From Calidifontimicrobium sp035325925 (GTDB lineage: Bacteria > Pseudomonadota > Gammaproteobacteria > Burkholderiales > Burkholderiaceae_C), in the NCBI RefSeq assembly GCF_035325925.1, contig NZ_DAOKZA010000005.1, forward strand, positions 1-64,000: DNA of 64,000 nucleotides, read 5' to 3'. The notes under the pieces were generated by a model that made no database searches, was not told where the DNA came from, and saw only the letters and a program-made list of their open reading frames with translations. Shown here piece by piece: positions 44,607 to 52,358 of this stretch (positions are counted from its first letter, which is position 1; each line of letters opens with the position of its first letter). A program made the translations under genes and the position numbers.

Positions 44607-45860
44607 ATGTCAGCGCCTGTGTCCGCCGTTTCGCATCACGAGAAGCCGTCGTTTCCGGTGACCGAGCGCACGCGCGAGGCACTGGCGGTCAGCCGCCGCG
44701 GTTGCGAGGAACTGCTGCCCGAGTCCGACTGGCTGGCCAAGCTGGCGCGCGCCGAGGCCACCGGCCAGCCGCTGCGCATCAAGCTCGGGCTGGACCCGAC
44801 CGCGCCCGACATCCACCTCGGGCACACGGTGGTGCTCAACAAGATGCGCCAGCTGCAGGACCTGGGGCACCAGGTGATCTTCCTGATCGGCGATTTCACG
44901 TCGACGATCGGCGACCCGTCGGGGCGCAACACCACGCGCCCGCCGCTGACGCGCGAGCAGATCGAGGCCAACGCGCAGACCTACTACGCGCAGGCGAGCA
45001 TGGTGCTCGACCCGGCGCGCACCGAGATCCGCTACAACTCCGAATGGAGCGACGCGCTGGGCGCGCGCGGCATGATCCAGCTCGCCGCCAAGTACACGCT
45101 GGCGCGCATGCTCGAGCGCGACGACTTCGCCAGGCGCCTGAAGGGCGGCCTGCCGATCAGCGTGCACGAGCTGCTGTACCCCCTGATGCAGGGCTACGAC
45201 TCGGTGGCGCTGAAGTCCGACCTCGAGCTCGGCGGCACCGACCAGAAGTTCAACCTGCTGGTCGGCCGCACACTGCAGGCCGAGTACGGGCAGGAGCCGC
45301 AGTGCATCCTGACGATGCCGCTGCTCGAGGGGCTCGACGGCGTCGACAAGATGTCCAAGAGCAAGGGCAACTACGTCGGCATCACCGAGCCGCCGGCGAC
45401 GATGTTCGCCAAGCTGCTGTCGATCAACGACACGCTGATGTGGCGCTACTTCACGCTGCTGAGCTTCCGCAGCGAAGCCGAGATCGCGGCGCTGAAGGCC
45501 GAGGTCGACGCCGGGCGCAACCCGAAGGACGCGAAGGTGCTGCTGGCGCGCGAGATCACCGCGCGCTTTCACGGCACGGCGGCGGCCGACGCGGCGCAGG
45601 CCGACTTCGAGTTGCGCGCGCGCGGCGGCGTGCCCGACGACATCCCCGAGGTGCACCTGAGCGGCGCGCCGCTGGGCATCGGCGCGCTGCTCAAGCAGGC
45701 CGGGCTGGCGCCGTCGACCAGCGAGGCGATGCGCCTGATCGACGGCGGCGGCGTGCGCGTCGACGGCGGCGCGGTCGGCGACAAGGGCCTGAAGCTGGGC
45801 CCGGGCACCTTCGTCGTGCAGGTCGGCAAGCGCAGGTTCGCGCGCGTCACGCTGGCCTGA
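44607..45860 (+). CDS. tyrS: tyrosyl-tRNA synthetase
   Basis: 417 residues. Class I motifs: DPTAPDIHLGHTVVL (HIGH, near 69-78) and KMSKS (near 248-252), with an S4 RNA-binding domain at the C end (SEAMRLIDGGGVRVDG). The sequence fits the longer TyrRS subclass found in many beta- and gammaproteobacteria. ATG 44607 opens directly before the family region. An AT-rich stretch with a hairpin (GGCGGTC-TGAT-GACCGCC at 44517-44534) lies in the leader, and a TAGAAT -10-like box sits at 44473-44478. Confidence 0.96.
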   Translation: MSAPVSAVSHHEKPSFPVTERTREALAVSRRGCEELLPESDWLAKLARAEATGQPLRIKLGLDPTAPDIHLGHTVVLNKMRQLQDLGHQVIFLIGDFTSTIGDPSGRNTTRPPLTREQIEANAQTYYAQASMVLDPARTEIRYNSEWSDALGARGMIQLAAKYTLARMLERDDFARRLKGGLPISVHELLYPLMQGYDSVALKSDLELGGTDQKFNLLVGRTLQAEYGQEPQCILTMPLLEGLDGVDKMSKSKGNYVGITEPPATMFAKLLSINDTLMWRYFTLLSFRSEAEIAALKAEVDAGRNPKDAKVLLAREITARFHGTAAADAAQADFELRARGGVPDDIPEVHLSGAPLGIGALLKQAGLAPSTSEAMRLIDGGGVRVDGGAVGDKGLKLGPGTFVVQVGKRRFARVTLA

Positions 45861-45869
45861 CGCAGACGC

Positions 45870-47345
45870 TCAGCGCACCAGGGCGTAGGTGAAGCGCAGT
45901 GGCGTGGCCGTTGCGGGCGCCAGCGCCGGCGGCAGTGCCAGCGTGCGCGCCGCCTCGGCCGGCCGGCCCAAGACCGCCTCGATCGCATCCAGGCTGTCGC
46001 CGCGCGCGATCCACAGCGCCGCGGCGGGCGGCTCGCCGGCGTCGCGGCCGACGACGTGCACGCGCGCATGCGGGAACTGCAGCCGCAACACGCCGGCGAG
46101 GTGGCGGTCGTCGCTGACGATCGCCCCGCCGTCGAAACCGGCGTCGCGCAGCGACCCCGCCAGCGCGCGTGCCGGCACGTTCAGCTCGTCGGGGGTGTCG
46201 CGCCAGCCGTCCAGCGGCGCGCGCAGCGCGATCAGCGCCAGCACCAGCAGCGCCCAGCCGGCGAGCAGGCGGCGCAGCTGCCGCAGCCGCCGCGGCGTCG
46301 CGCCATGCGGTGCGCACGCGAAGAACGCCAGCGGGGCGAGGAACAGCAGCGGCTGCATCCAGCGGTCCTTGAACTGCGTCACCGCGCCGGCGAGCACCAG
46401 CACCAGCAGCAGCAACGCCAGCGCCGCCAGGTAGCGGCGCAGCAGCCCGCAGCCCCGCCCCGGCGCGGGCGCTTCGGCCACCGTGGCGCGTCGAACGAAC
46501 AGCGCCAGCAGCACCAGCCACAGCGGCGTGAGGAAGCTCAGCACCGCGAGCGCACCGCTGCCCAGCCCGCGCGCGACGCCCTCGGCCCACGGCAGCGGCG
46601 CGTCGGCGCCCATCTTCGCCAGCGTGCCCTGCGTGGCCTGTTCCAGGTGCGTCGCGAGCCACACGCCGTGCGGCAGCACGACGAGCAGCGCCAGCGCCAG
46701 CGCCGCGGCCGTCCAGCGTGTGACCAGCAGTGCGCGCGTGTCGGGCGCCGCGAGCAGCGCGAGCAGCAGCGCCGTGGCGAACACGGCGTAGCTGTACTTG
46801 GCGAGCACGCCGAGCCCGACGGCCAGCCCGAGCGCCAGGTAGCGCACCGGGTTGGCCCGCTGGCGCAGCGCCAGCACCAGCCACAGGGTCGCCGCCGCGG
46901 CCGTCGTGCACACCACCGAATGGGTCAGGTCGCGCTGCGACTCCCAGCCGATCTGCGGGATCAGCAGCATGCTCGCCGATGCCAGCGCCGCCAGCGGCGC
47001 CGGCACCAGCGTGCGCGCGGCGAGGAAGGTGAACAGGTAGGTCAGCGCGAGCAGCGTGTTCTTCAGCAGCGCCAGCGACGCCACCGACACGCCGAGCACC
47101 TGGAACACCGCCCACTGCAGCCAGGTGTACAGCGGCGGCTGCGTGCCGTAGCCCAGCGCGAGCCGCTGCGTCCACAGCACCTGCTCGGCCTCGTCGAGCT
47201 CGAGCCCGTCGCCGAGCGCCACACGCAGCAGCGCGTGCGCCGCGAAGTAGGCACACAGCGCAACCCACCAGCCGCCGGCCAGCGGCTGGTCGTTTCGAGC
47301 GGTCGCCGGCCAGGGCGGGGCAGGGTGCGGCACGGCGCGCAGCAT
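45870..47345 (-). CDS. ArnT/PMT-like glycosyltransferase (GT39/GT83 type)
   Basis: 491 residues with about eleven membrane helices. LGDGLELDEAEQVLWTQRLALGYGTQPPLYTWLQW holds the conserved acidic catalytic region of the first periplasmic loop of ArnT/PMT enzymes. A soluble C-terminal domain (about 390-490) follows. Such enzymes transfer a sugar from a polyprenyl carrier to lipid A or protein in the periplasm. The GT2 gene, which makes the polyprenyl-sugar in such systems, is divergent with only 21 bases between the start codons. Confidence 0.85.
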   Translation of the reverse strand: MLRAVPHPAPPWPATARNDQPLAGGWWVALCAYFAAHALLRVALGDGLELDEAEQVLWTQRLALGYGTQPPLYTWLQWAVFQVLGVSVASLALLKNTLLALTYLFTFLAARTLVPAPLAALASASMLLIPQIGWESQRDLTHSVVCTTAAAATLWLVLALRQRANPVRYLALGLAVGLGVLAKYSYAVFATALLLALLAAPDTRALLVTRWTAAALALALLVVLPHGVWLATHLEQATQGTLAKMGADAPLPWAEGVARGLGSGALAVLSFLTPLWLVLLALFVRRATVAEAPAPGRGCGLLRRYLAALALLLLVLVLAGAVTQFKDRWMQPLLFLAPLAFFACAPHGATPRRLRQLRRLLAGWALLVLALIALRAPLDGWRDTPDELNVPARALAGSLRDAGFDGGAIVSDDRHLAGVLRLQFPHARVHVVGRDAGEPPAAALWIARGDSLDAIEAVLGRPAEAARTLALPPALAPATATPLRFTYALVR

Positions 47346-47354
47346 AGCGGCGGG

Positions 47355-47360
47355 CAGAAT
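47355..47360 (+). promoter_or_regulatory. -10-like hexamer, leaderless start of the GT2 gene
   Basis: CAGAAT ends six bases before the ATG at 47367. It lies within the 21 bases between two divergent starts, so the +1 would coincide with the start codon. Confidence 0.45.
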
Positions 47361-47366
47361 GCGCGC

Positions 47367-48389
47367 ATGCCGCTGCCTGCGCCCGTGTTGCCGCCGAACG
47401 ACGTCGCCGCGGCCCCGCCCGACGTGTCGATCGTGATCCCGGTGTTCAACGAGGTCGACAACCTGCGCGAGCTCGTCGAGCGTGTCGGCGCGGCGATGGC
47501 GCCGAGCGGCTACCGCTTCGAGCTGATCGCGGTCGACGACGGATCGACCGACGGCAGCGCCGAGCTGCTCGGGCGGCTCGCGCGCGATCACGGCTGGCTG
47601 CGCGCGGTACCGCTGGCGCGCAACTACGGCCAGTCGAGCGCGCTGCAGGCGGGTTTCGACCGCGTGCGCGGGCGCTACGTCGTCACGCTCGACGCCGACC
47701 TGCAGAACGAACCGCTGGACATCCCGCTGCTGCTGCAGCGCCTGGAGGCCGACCCAGGCGTCGACATGGTGTCGGGCTGGCGCCGCGAGCGCCAGGACGC
47801 CGCGCTGTCGCGCCGCTTGCCCAGCCGCATCGCCAACCGCCTGATCTCGCGCGCCACGCGCGTGCCGCTGCACGACTACGGTTGTGCGCTGAAGGCGTAC
47901 CGGCGCCACATCATCGACCGCATCCGGCTGTACGGCGAACTGCACCGCTTCATCCCGTCGCTCGCGCGCGACGCCGGCGCGCGCATCGCCGAGATGCCGG
48001 TGCGCCACCACGCGCGCACGCGGGGGCAGAGCAAGTACGGCATCGACCGCACGTTCCGCGTGATCCTCGACCTGGTGCTGATCGTGTTCTTCATGCGCTA
48101 CCGGCAACGCCCGCTGCACGCCTTCGGCGGGCTCGGCCTGTGGCTGGCCACGCCGGGGGTGCTGGTGCTGGCGTACCTGCTGGTGCTCAAGCTCGGCGGC
48201 GAGGACATCGGCGGGCGTCCGCTGCTGCTGGCCGGCGTGATGCTCGTGCTGATCGGCGCCCAACTGATCGTCGCCGGGCTGACCGGCGAGATGCTGATGC
48301 GCGTCTACCATGAAGGGCAAGGTCGCCCGCAGTACCACGTGCGTGCCGACGGCGACCGCCCGACGCGCGACGCGGAGCGCGGCGGTTGA
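47367..48389 (+). CDS. family 2 glycosyltransferase (ArnC / polyprenyl-phosphate sugar synthase type)
   Basis: 340 residues. The GT-A domain carries VSIVIPVFNEVDNLREL, IAVDDGSTDGS and the metal-binding LDADLQNEP; RHHARTRGQSKYG is typical of ArnC/DPM1-like enzymes. Two C-terminal membrane helices (about 230-255 and 270-300) anchor it. It would charge undecaprenyl phosphate with a sugar on the cytosolic face for use by the divergent ArnT-like enzyme. The stop overlaps the flippase gene start. Confidence 0.9.
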   Translation: MPLPAPVLPPNDVAAAPPDVSIVIPVFNEVDNLRELVERVGAAMAPSGYRFELIAVDDGSTDGSAELLGRLARDHGWLRAVPLARNYGQSSALQAGFDRVRGRYVVTLDADLQNEPLDIPLLLQRLEADPGVDMVSGWRRERQDAALSRRLPSRIANRLISRATRVPLHDYGCALKAYRRHIIDRIRLYGELHRFIPSLARDAGARIAEMPVRHHARTRGQSKYGIDRTFRVILDLVLIVFFMRYRQRPLHAFGGLGLWLATPGVLVLAYLLVLKLGGEDIGGRPLLLAGVMLVLIGAQLIVAGLTGEMLMRVYHEGQGRPQYHVRADGDRPTRDAERGG

Positions 48390-49357
48390 GCCCGCCGGCG
48401 CGCGCCGTCGCGCGTGTCGCGGCCGCGGCGCTGCTGCTGGCGCTGCTGCTGTGGTGGGTCGACCCGCGCGCGCTGTGGCTCGCGCTGCGCGGCGCCGACC
48501 CGGGCTGGCTGGCGCTCGGGCTGGCCAGCGCGGTGGCGGCCAACGCCGCATCGGCGCTGCGCTGGTGGGCGCTGGCGCGCTGGCTCGGGTCGACGGTGCG
48601 TGCCGGCTGGGCGCTGGCGGCGTACTTCCGCGGCGTGGCGATCAACGCGCTGCTGCCCGGCGCGGTGGTCGGCGGCGATCTGTACCGTGCTCAGGCGCTG
48701 TCGCGCCGCGGCCTGCCGCTGCTCGAGGCCGGCGTGTCGGTGCTGGTCGACCGCGTCGGCGGCCTGTGCTTGCTGGTCGTGATCGGCGCGCTCGGCGCCG
48801 CGTACGGGCTGGCGCAGGCCGACGCGGTGGCGGCGTTGCTCGCCGCGTCGGGCCAGCGCGCCGGCGCGGTCGTCGGCCCGGCGGCGCTGGCCGCGGGCGC
48901 CGTCGTGGCGTTGCTGCTGCCGGTGCCGCTGCTGTGGGCCTGGCAGCGCGCCGGCTCGCGGGCGTCGACCGCCGCGGCGACGCGGCGGCGCGGGATCGCC
49001 AAGCTGGTGCCACTCGTGCGCCGCCCGCGGCTGCTGGCGCAGTACGGTGTGCAGGTGATCGCCTCGACGGCGGTGCAACTGCTGTCGATCGGCACGCTGG
49101 CCTGCGGCGGCGCGGCGCTCGGCGTCGCGCTGCCGTACTGGGCCTGGGCGGCGGCGGCGGTGCCGGTGTTCCTGATGGCCACGCTGCCGGTGAGCTTCGG
49201 AGGCTGGGGCACGCGCGAGGCCGCGGCGGTGCTCGCGCTGGGCGCGTTCGGCGTCGCGGCGCCGCAGGCGGTGGCGGCGGCGATGCTCTACGGCGCCGCG
49301 GCGCTGGTGCAGGCGGTCGCCGGGCTGGCGCTGCTGGTCGGGGGTGCGCGCGAATGA
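48386..49357 (+). CDS. flippase-like / lysylphosphatidylglycerol synthase TM-domain protein
   Basis: 323 residues with about eight membrane helices of the LPG_synthase_TM (UPF0104) family: RWWALARWLG, LPGAVVGGDLYRAQALSRRG, SVLVDRVGGL and the C-terminal LPVSFGGWGTREAA motif. Stand-alone members are thought to move lipids or lipid-linked sugars. It follows the GT2 gene with a TTG start overlapping the stop (TTGA), suggesting a matched synthase and flippase. Substrate unproven. Confidence 0.83.
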   Translation: MSPPARAVARVAAAALLLALLLWWVDPRALWLALRGADPGWLALGLASAVAANAASALRWWALARWLGSTVRAGWALAAYFRGVAINALLPGAVVGGDLYRAQALSRRGLPLLEAGVSVLVDRVGGLCLLVVIGALGAAYGLAQADAVAALLAASGQRAGAVVGPAALAAGAVVALLLPVPLLWAWQRAGSRASTAAATRRRGIAKLVPLVRRPRLLAQYGVQVIASTAVQLLSIGTLACGGAALGVALPYWAWAAAAVPVFLMATLPVSFGGWGTREAAAVLALGAFGVAAPQAVAAAMLYGAAALVQAVAGLALLVGGARE

Positions 49358-49393
49358 GCCGACAATCGAGGCCATGTGCCGCGCGCTGACCGC

Positions 49394-50080
49394 ATGCCCA
49401 CGCCGCCCGCTTCGCGGCTGACCCGCCCGTCGGCTGCGGTCGCGCTGGTGGCCGCGCTGGGGGTCGTCGCGCTGATGATCGGTGCGCTCGCGTCGCCGCC
49501 GCGGGTGCAGGCGCTGATGTCCGAGCAGGGGCCGTTCGAGACGGTTGCCGCGGCGGGCTACTTCGTCGCCGCGCTGGCGCTGCTGGCGCTGCGCGACGCG
49601 CGCCAGCCGCTGGCGCTGTGGCTGGCGCTGGCGATCGTGATGACGGCGTTCGGCCTGCGCGAGCTCGACCTGCACAAGGCGTGGACCGAGATCAGCGTGC
49701 TCAAGTCGCGCTTCTGGATCGGCGCGCAGCCGCTGACGCACAAGGCGGCGGCGCTGGCGGTGCTGGCGCCGGTGGCCTGGGCGCTGTGGTGGCTGGCGCG
49801 GCATCGCGGCGCCACGCTGTGGCGCGCGCTGCGCGAGCGCCACCCGGTGGCCGTGACCGCGGCGGTGTTCCTGGTGACGCTGGTGCTGACCAAGGCGGTC
49901 GACCGCGGCGTGAACATCCTCTCCGACGACCTCGGCGTCGCGGTGTCGGCGCGCGCGCGTGCGCTGGGGCTGGCGTTCGAGGAAGTGCTGGAGATGGCGC
50001 TGGCGCTGCTGGTGCTGCTGGGGCTGGGGCAGCACCGCGCGCTGGCGCGTCGCACCGCGGCGCCACCCGACGCCGGATGA
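49394..50080 (+). CDS. uncharacterised membrane protein
   Basis: 228 residues with about five predicted helices (around 15-35, 50-66, 75-92, 120-138, 155-175) and conserved-looking loops LRELDLHKAWTEISVLKSRFW and DRGVNILSDDLGVAVSARARALGLAFEEVLE. I do not recognise the family. Its stop overlaps the start of the cation transporter gene (ATGA). ATG 49394 or the in-frame GTG 49376 may be the start; a GACAAT box lies at 49361-49366. Confidence 0.7.
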   Translation: MPTPPASRLTRPSAAVALVAALGVVALMIGALASPPRVQALMSEQGPFETVAAAGYFVAALALLALRDARQPLALWLALAIVMTAFGLRELDLHKAWTEISVLKSRFWIGAQPLTHKAAALAVLAPVAWALWWLARHRGATLWRALRERHPVAVTAAVFLVTLVLTKAVDRGVNILSDDLGVAVSARARALGLAFEEVLEMALALLVLLGLGQHRALARRTAAPPDAG

Positions 50081-50967
50081 GCGCCGCCGCCTACCTGAAG
50101 ATCTCGGTCGCCGTCGCGCTGGCGACGATCGCGCTGAAGACCGGCGCCTGGTGGCTGACCGGCTCGGTGGGCCTGCTGTCGGACGCGCTCGAGTCGCTGG
50201 TCAACCTGGCCGGCGCCAGCTTCGCGCTGCTGATGGTCACGCTGGCGGCGACACCGCCCGACGACGAGCACCCCTACGGCCACCACAAGGCCGAGTATTT
50301 CTCGAGCGGCTTCGAGGGCGTGCTGATCCTGGTGGCCGCGCTGGCGATCATCTGGGCCGCGGTGCAGCGGCTGCTCGCGCCGCAGCCGCTCGAGCAGCTG
50401 GGCTGGGGCACGGCGCTGTCGCTGGCGGCCACGGCGCTGAACGGCTCACTGGCCTGGGCGATGCTGCGCAAGGCGCACGAGCACCGTTCGATCGCGCTCG
50501 AGGGCGACGCGCGCCACCTGATGACCGACGTCTGGACCTCGATCGGCGTCGTCGCCGGCGTGCTCGTCGCCGGCGCTACCGGCTGGCTGTGGCTCGACCC
50601 GCTGCTCGCCATCGCGGTGGCGCTGAACATCGCGCGCGAGGGCGTGTCGCTGATCCGCCGTTCGGCCGACGGGCTGATGGACCGCGCGCTCGAACCCGAG
50701 GTGCTGGCGCAGATCGACCAGGTGCTCGCCGGCTTCGCGCACCGCACGATCCGCTTCGACCACGTCGTCACGCGCCGCGCCGGCCAGCGCCGCTTCGTCG
50801 ACCTGCACATGCACATGCCGGCGCAGTGGTCGCTGGGCCGCGCCGCGGCGCTGCGCAACTCGGTCGAACTGGCGCTGATGAGCGCGGTGCCGGGGTTGCG
50901 CGCGACGATCCAGCTGCTGCCCAGCGACGTCGAGGCGCACGCCGGCGACGCCGAGGACGCGATCTGA
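50077..50967 (+). CDS. cation diffusion facilitator (FieF-like) metal efflux protein
   Basis: 296 residues. Six membrane helices (within 10-205) carry metal-site motifs SVGLLSDALESLVNL and GDARHLMTDVWTSIGV, plus HPYGHHKAEYFSSGFEG between helices. The cytosolic ferredoxin-like C-terminal domain (about 210-290) has VDLHMHMP. It exports Zn2+, Fe2+ or similar ions by proton exchange. Start and stop overlap both neighbours, so it is in one transcript with the membrane gene upstream and dtd downstream. Confidence 0.92.
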   Translation: MSAAAYLKISVAVALATIALKTGAWWLTGSVGLLSDALESLVNLAGASFALLMVTLAATPPDDEHPYGHHKAEYFSSGFEGVLILVAALAIIWAAVQRLLAPQPLEQLGWGTALSLAATALNGSLAWAMLRKAHEHRSIALEGDARHLMTDVWTSIGVVAGVLVAGATGWLWLDPLLAIAVALNIAREGVSLIRRSADGLMDRALEPEVLAQIDQVLAGFAHRTIRFDHVVTRRAGQRRFVDLHMHMPAQWSLGRAAALRNSVELALMSAVPGLRATIQLLPSDVEAHAGDAEDAI

Positions 50968-51407
50968 TGCTGGCGCTGGTGCAGCGTGTCGCGCAGGCCC
51001 GCGTCGTCGTCGACGCGCGCGTCGTCGGCGAGATCGGCGCGGGGCTGCTGGTGTTCGTCTGCGCCGAGCCTGCCGACACCGACGCGCACGCGCAGCAACT
51101 GGTCGACAAGCTGCTCAAGCTGCGCATCTTCGGCGACGCCGCCGGGCGCATGAACCGCAGCGTGCGCGACGTCGGCGGTGGGCTGCTGATCGTCAGCCAG
51201 TTCACGCTCGCTGCCGACACCCGCGGCGGCAACCGGCCGAGCTTCACCGGCGCCGCGCCGCCCGACCAGGGCCGACGCCTGTACGAGCGCGTGCTCGATC
51301 TCGCGCGTGCCGCGCATCCGCTGGTGGGCGCCGGCGAGTTCGGTGCGGCCATGCAGGTGTACCTGGTCAACGACGGGCCGGTGACGATCCCGCTGGTGCT
51401 GCGCTGA
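50967..51407 (+). CDS. dtd: D-aminoacyl-tRNA deacylase
   Basis: 146 residues. LVQRVAQARVVVDARVVGEIGAGLLVFV begins the fold. The catalytic SQFTL motif and the Gly-cisPro-type NDGPVTIPL near the C terminus are both present. It frees D-amino acids from tRNA, including D-Tyr-tRNA made by TyrRS. In relatives dtd often sits next to tyrS; here five genes separate them. ATG 50967 shares a base with the upstream stop. Confidence 0.94.
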   Translation: MLALVQRVAQARVVVDARVVGEIGAGLLVFVCAEPADTDAHAQQLVDKLLKLRIFGDAAGRMNRSVRDVGGGLLIVSQFTLAADTRGGNRPSFTGAAPPDQGRRLYERVLDLARAAHPLVGAGEFGAAMQVYLVNDGPVTIPLVLR

Positions 51408-51427
51408 CGCCACGCCGGCCGCCGACG

Positions 51428-51820
51428 ATGATCAGCTACGTGACCCTGGGCAGCGACGACCCCCCGCGCCTGGCGCGCTTCTACGATGCGGTGCTCGCGC
51501 CGCTGGGCCAGCGGCGCTGCCACACCGACGACACCTACGTCGGCTGGGGCCCCGGTGGCGCCGACGATGCACCGGCGTCGCTGTGGCTGTGCCGCCCGTT
51601 CGACGGCGGCCGGGCCTCGGTCGGCAACGGCACGATGGTCGCGCTGCACGCGGTCACGCGTGCGCAGGTGCACGCGGTGCACGCGACGGCGCTGACGCAT
51701 GGTGCGCACGACGAAGGCGCGCCGGGGCCGCGGCCGCACTACGGCCCCCACTTCTACGCCGCCTACTTCCGCGACCCCGAGGGGCACAAGATCGCGGTGG
51801 TCTGCCGCGCGGCGCGCTGA
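51428..51820 (+). CDS. VOC (glyoxalase/dioxygenase fold) family protein
   Basis: 130 residues in two beta-alpha-beta-beta-beta modules: MISYVTLGSDDPPRLARFYDAVLAPLG and YAAYFRDPEGHKIAVVCR at the ends. The usual metal-ligand positions are partly occupied (His75, Glu near 120). Small stand-alone VOC proteins of this type are glyoxalase- or antibiotic-resistance-like, but the substrate cannot be told. It follows dtd by 20 bases. Confidence 0.83.
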   Translation: MISYVTLGSDDPPRLARFYDAVLAPLGQRRCHTDDTYVGWGPGGADDAPASLWLCRPFDGGRASVGNGTMVALHAVTRAQVHAVHATALTHGAHDEGAPGPRPHYGPHFYAAYFRDPEGHKIAVVCRAAR

Positions 51821-51858
51821 GCCGGCCACGGCGTCTTCGGCGCGGGTGCGCGGCGGCG

Positions 51859-52290
51859 TCAGTCGGGGTGCAGCCAGTCGCGCAACGCGAGCCCGGGCCG
51901 GGCGCCGAGCGCGGCCGCGGCGGCGTTGACGTGCGAGAGCACGCCGTGCTGCAGCGTCGAGCGCGCGTTGCCGATGCACGCGCTGTCGTGCGACACCGCG
52001 CAGGCGGCGACATCCTGCGCATCGAGCAGCGCCAGCGCGGCGATGCCGGCGCCGTCCTTGCCGACGCCGGCGTCGTTGAACACCGCCAGAGCGACGCGCG
52101 CCTGCAGCGCGAAACGCCCGGCGCTGAGCCCGCCGTGCGAACCGCTGACGACCACCGCGCCTTCGGCGCGGCCGACCGCCTCGGTGATGCTGTCGAGCAC
52201 GTACAGTGCCCGGCGCACACCGCCGACAACGACGAAAGCGTCATCCACGCGGGCGGCCGCGGTGCCTGCATCGTTGCCGAGCGGGGTCAC
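51859..52290 (-). CDS. uncharacterised protein with SGSHGG and NDAGVGKDGAG motifs
   Basis: 143 residues, no signal peptide. I do not recognise a named family. Striking motifs are VVVSGSHGGLSAG (residues 46-58), VFNDAGVGKDGAGI (70-83) and VSHDSACIGNA (99-109), spaced like a small alpha/beta enzyme with Ser/His/Asp side chains and Gly-rich turns. It is the last gene of the minus-strand run and directly follows the Bug receptor gene, so it may act on the same ligand. GTG 52290 is the likely start; there is no clear ribosome site. Confidence 0.65.
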   Translation of the reverse strand: MTPLGNDAGTAAARVDDAFVVVGGVRRALYVLDSITEAVGRAEGAVVVSGSHGGLSAGRFALQARVALAVFNDAGVGKDGAGIAALALLDAQDVAACAVSHDSACIGNARSTLQHGVLSHVNAAAAALGARPGLALRDWLHPD

Positions 52291-52330
52291 GCCGTGGCCC
52301 GTGAGGACGCGCCCGACGCCGGCCGGGTGG

Positions 52331-52347
52331 AAGCGCCGAAGGCGCTT
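52331..52347 (-). repeat. fragment of the 3'-end repeat (copy F, first module only)
   Basis: Stem AAGCGCC-GAA-GGCGCTT, seven base pairs, eleven bases beyond the stop of the Bug receptor gene. It is nearly identical to the first module of copies B and D, in the same orientation relative to the upstream gene, but lacks modules two and three. Confidence 0.6.
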
Positions 52348-52358
52348 CGGGCGGGTCG

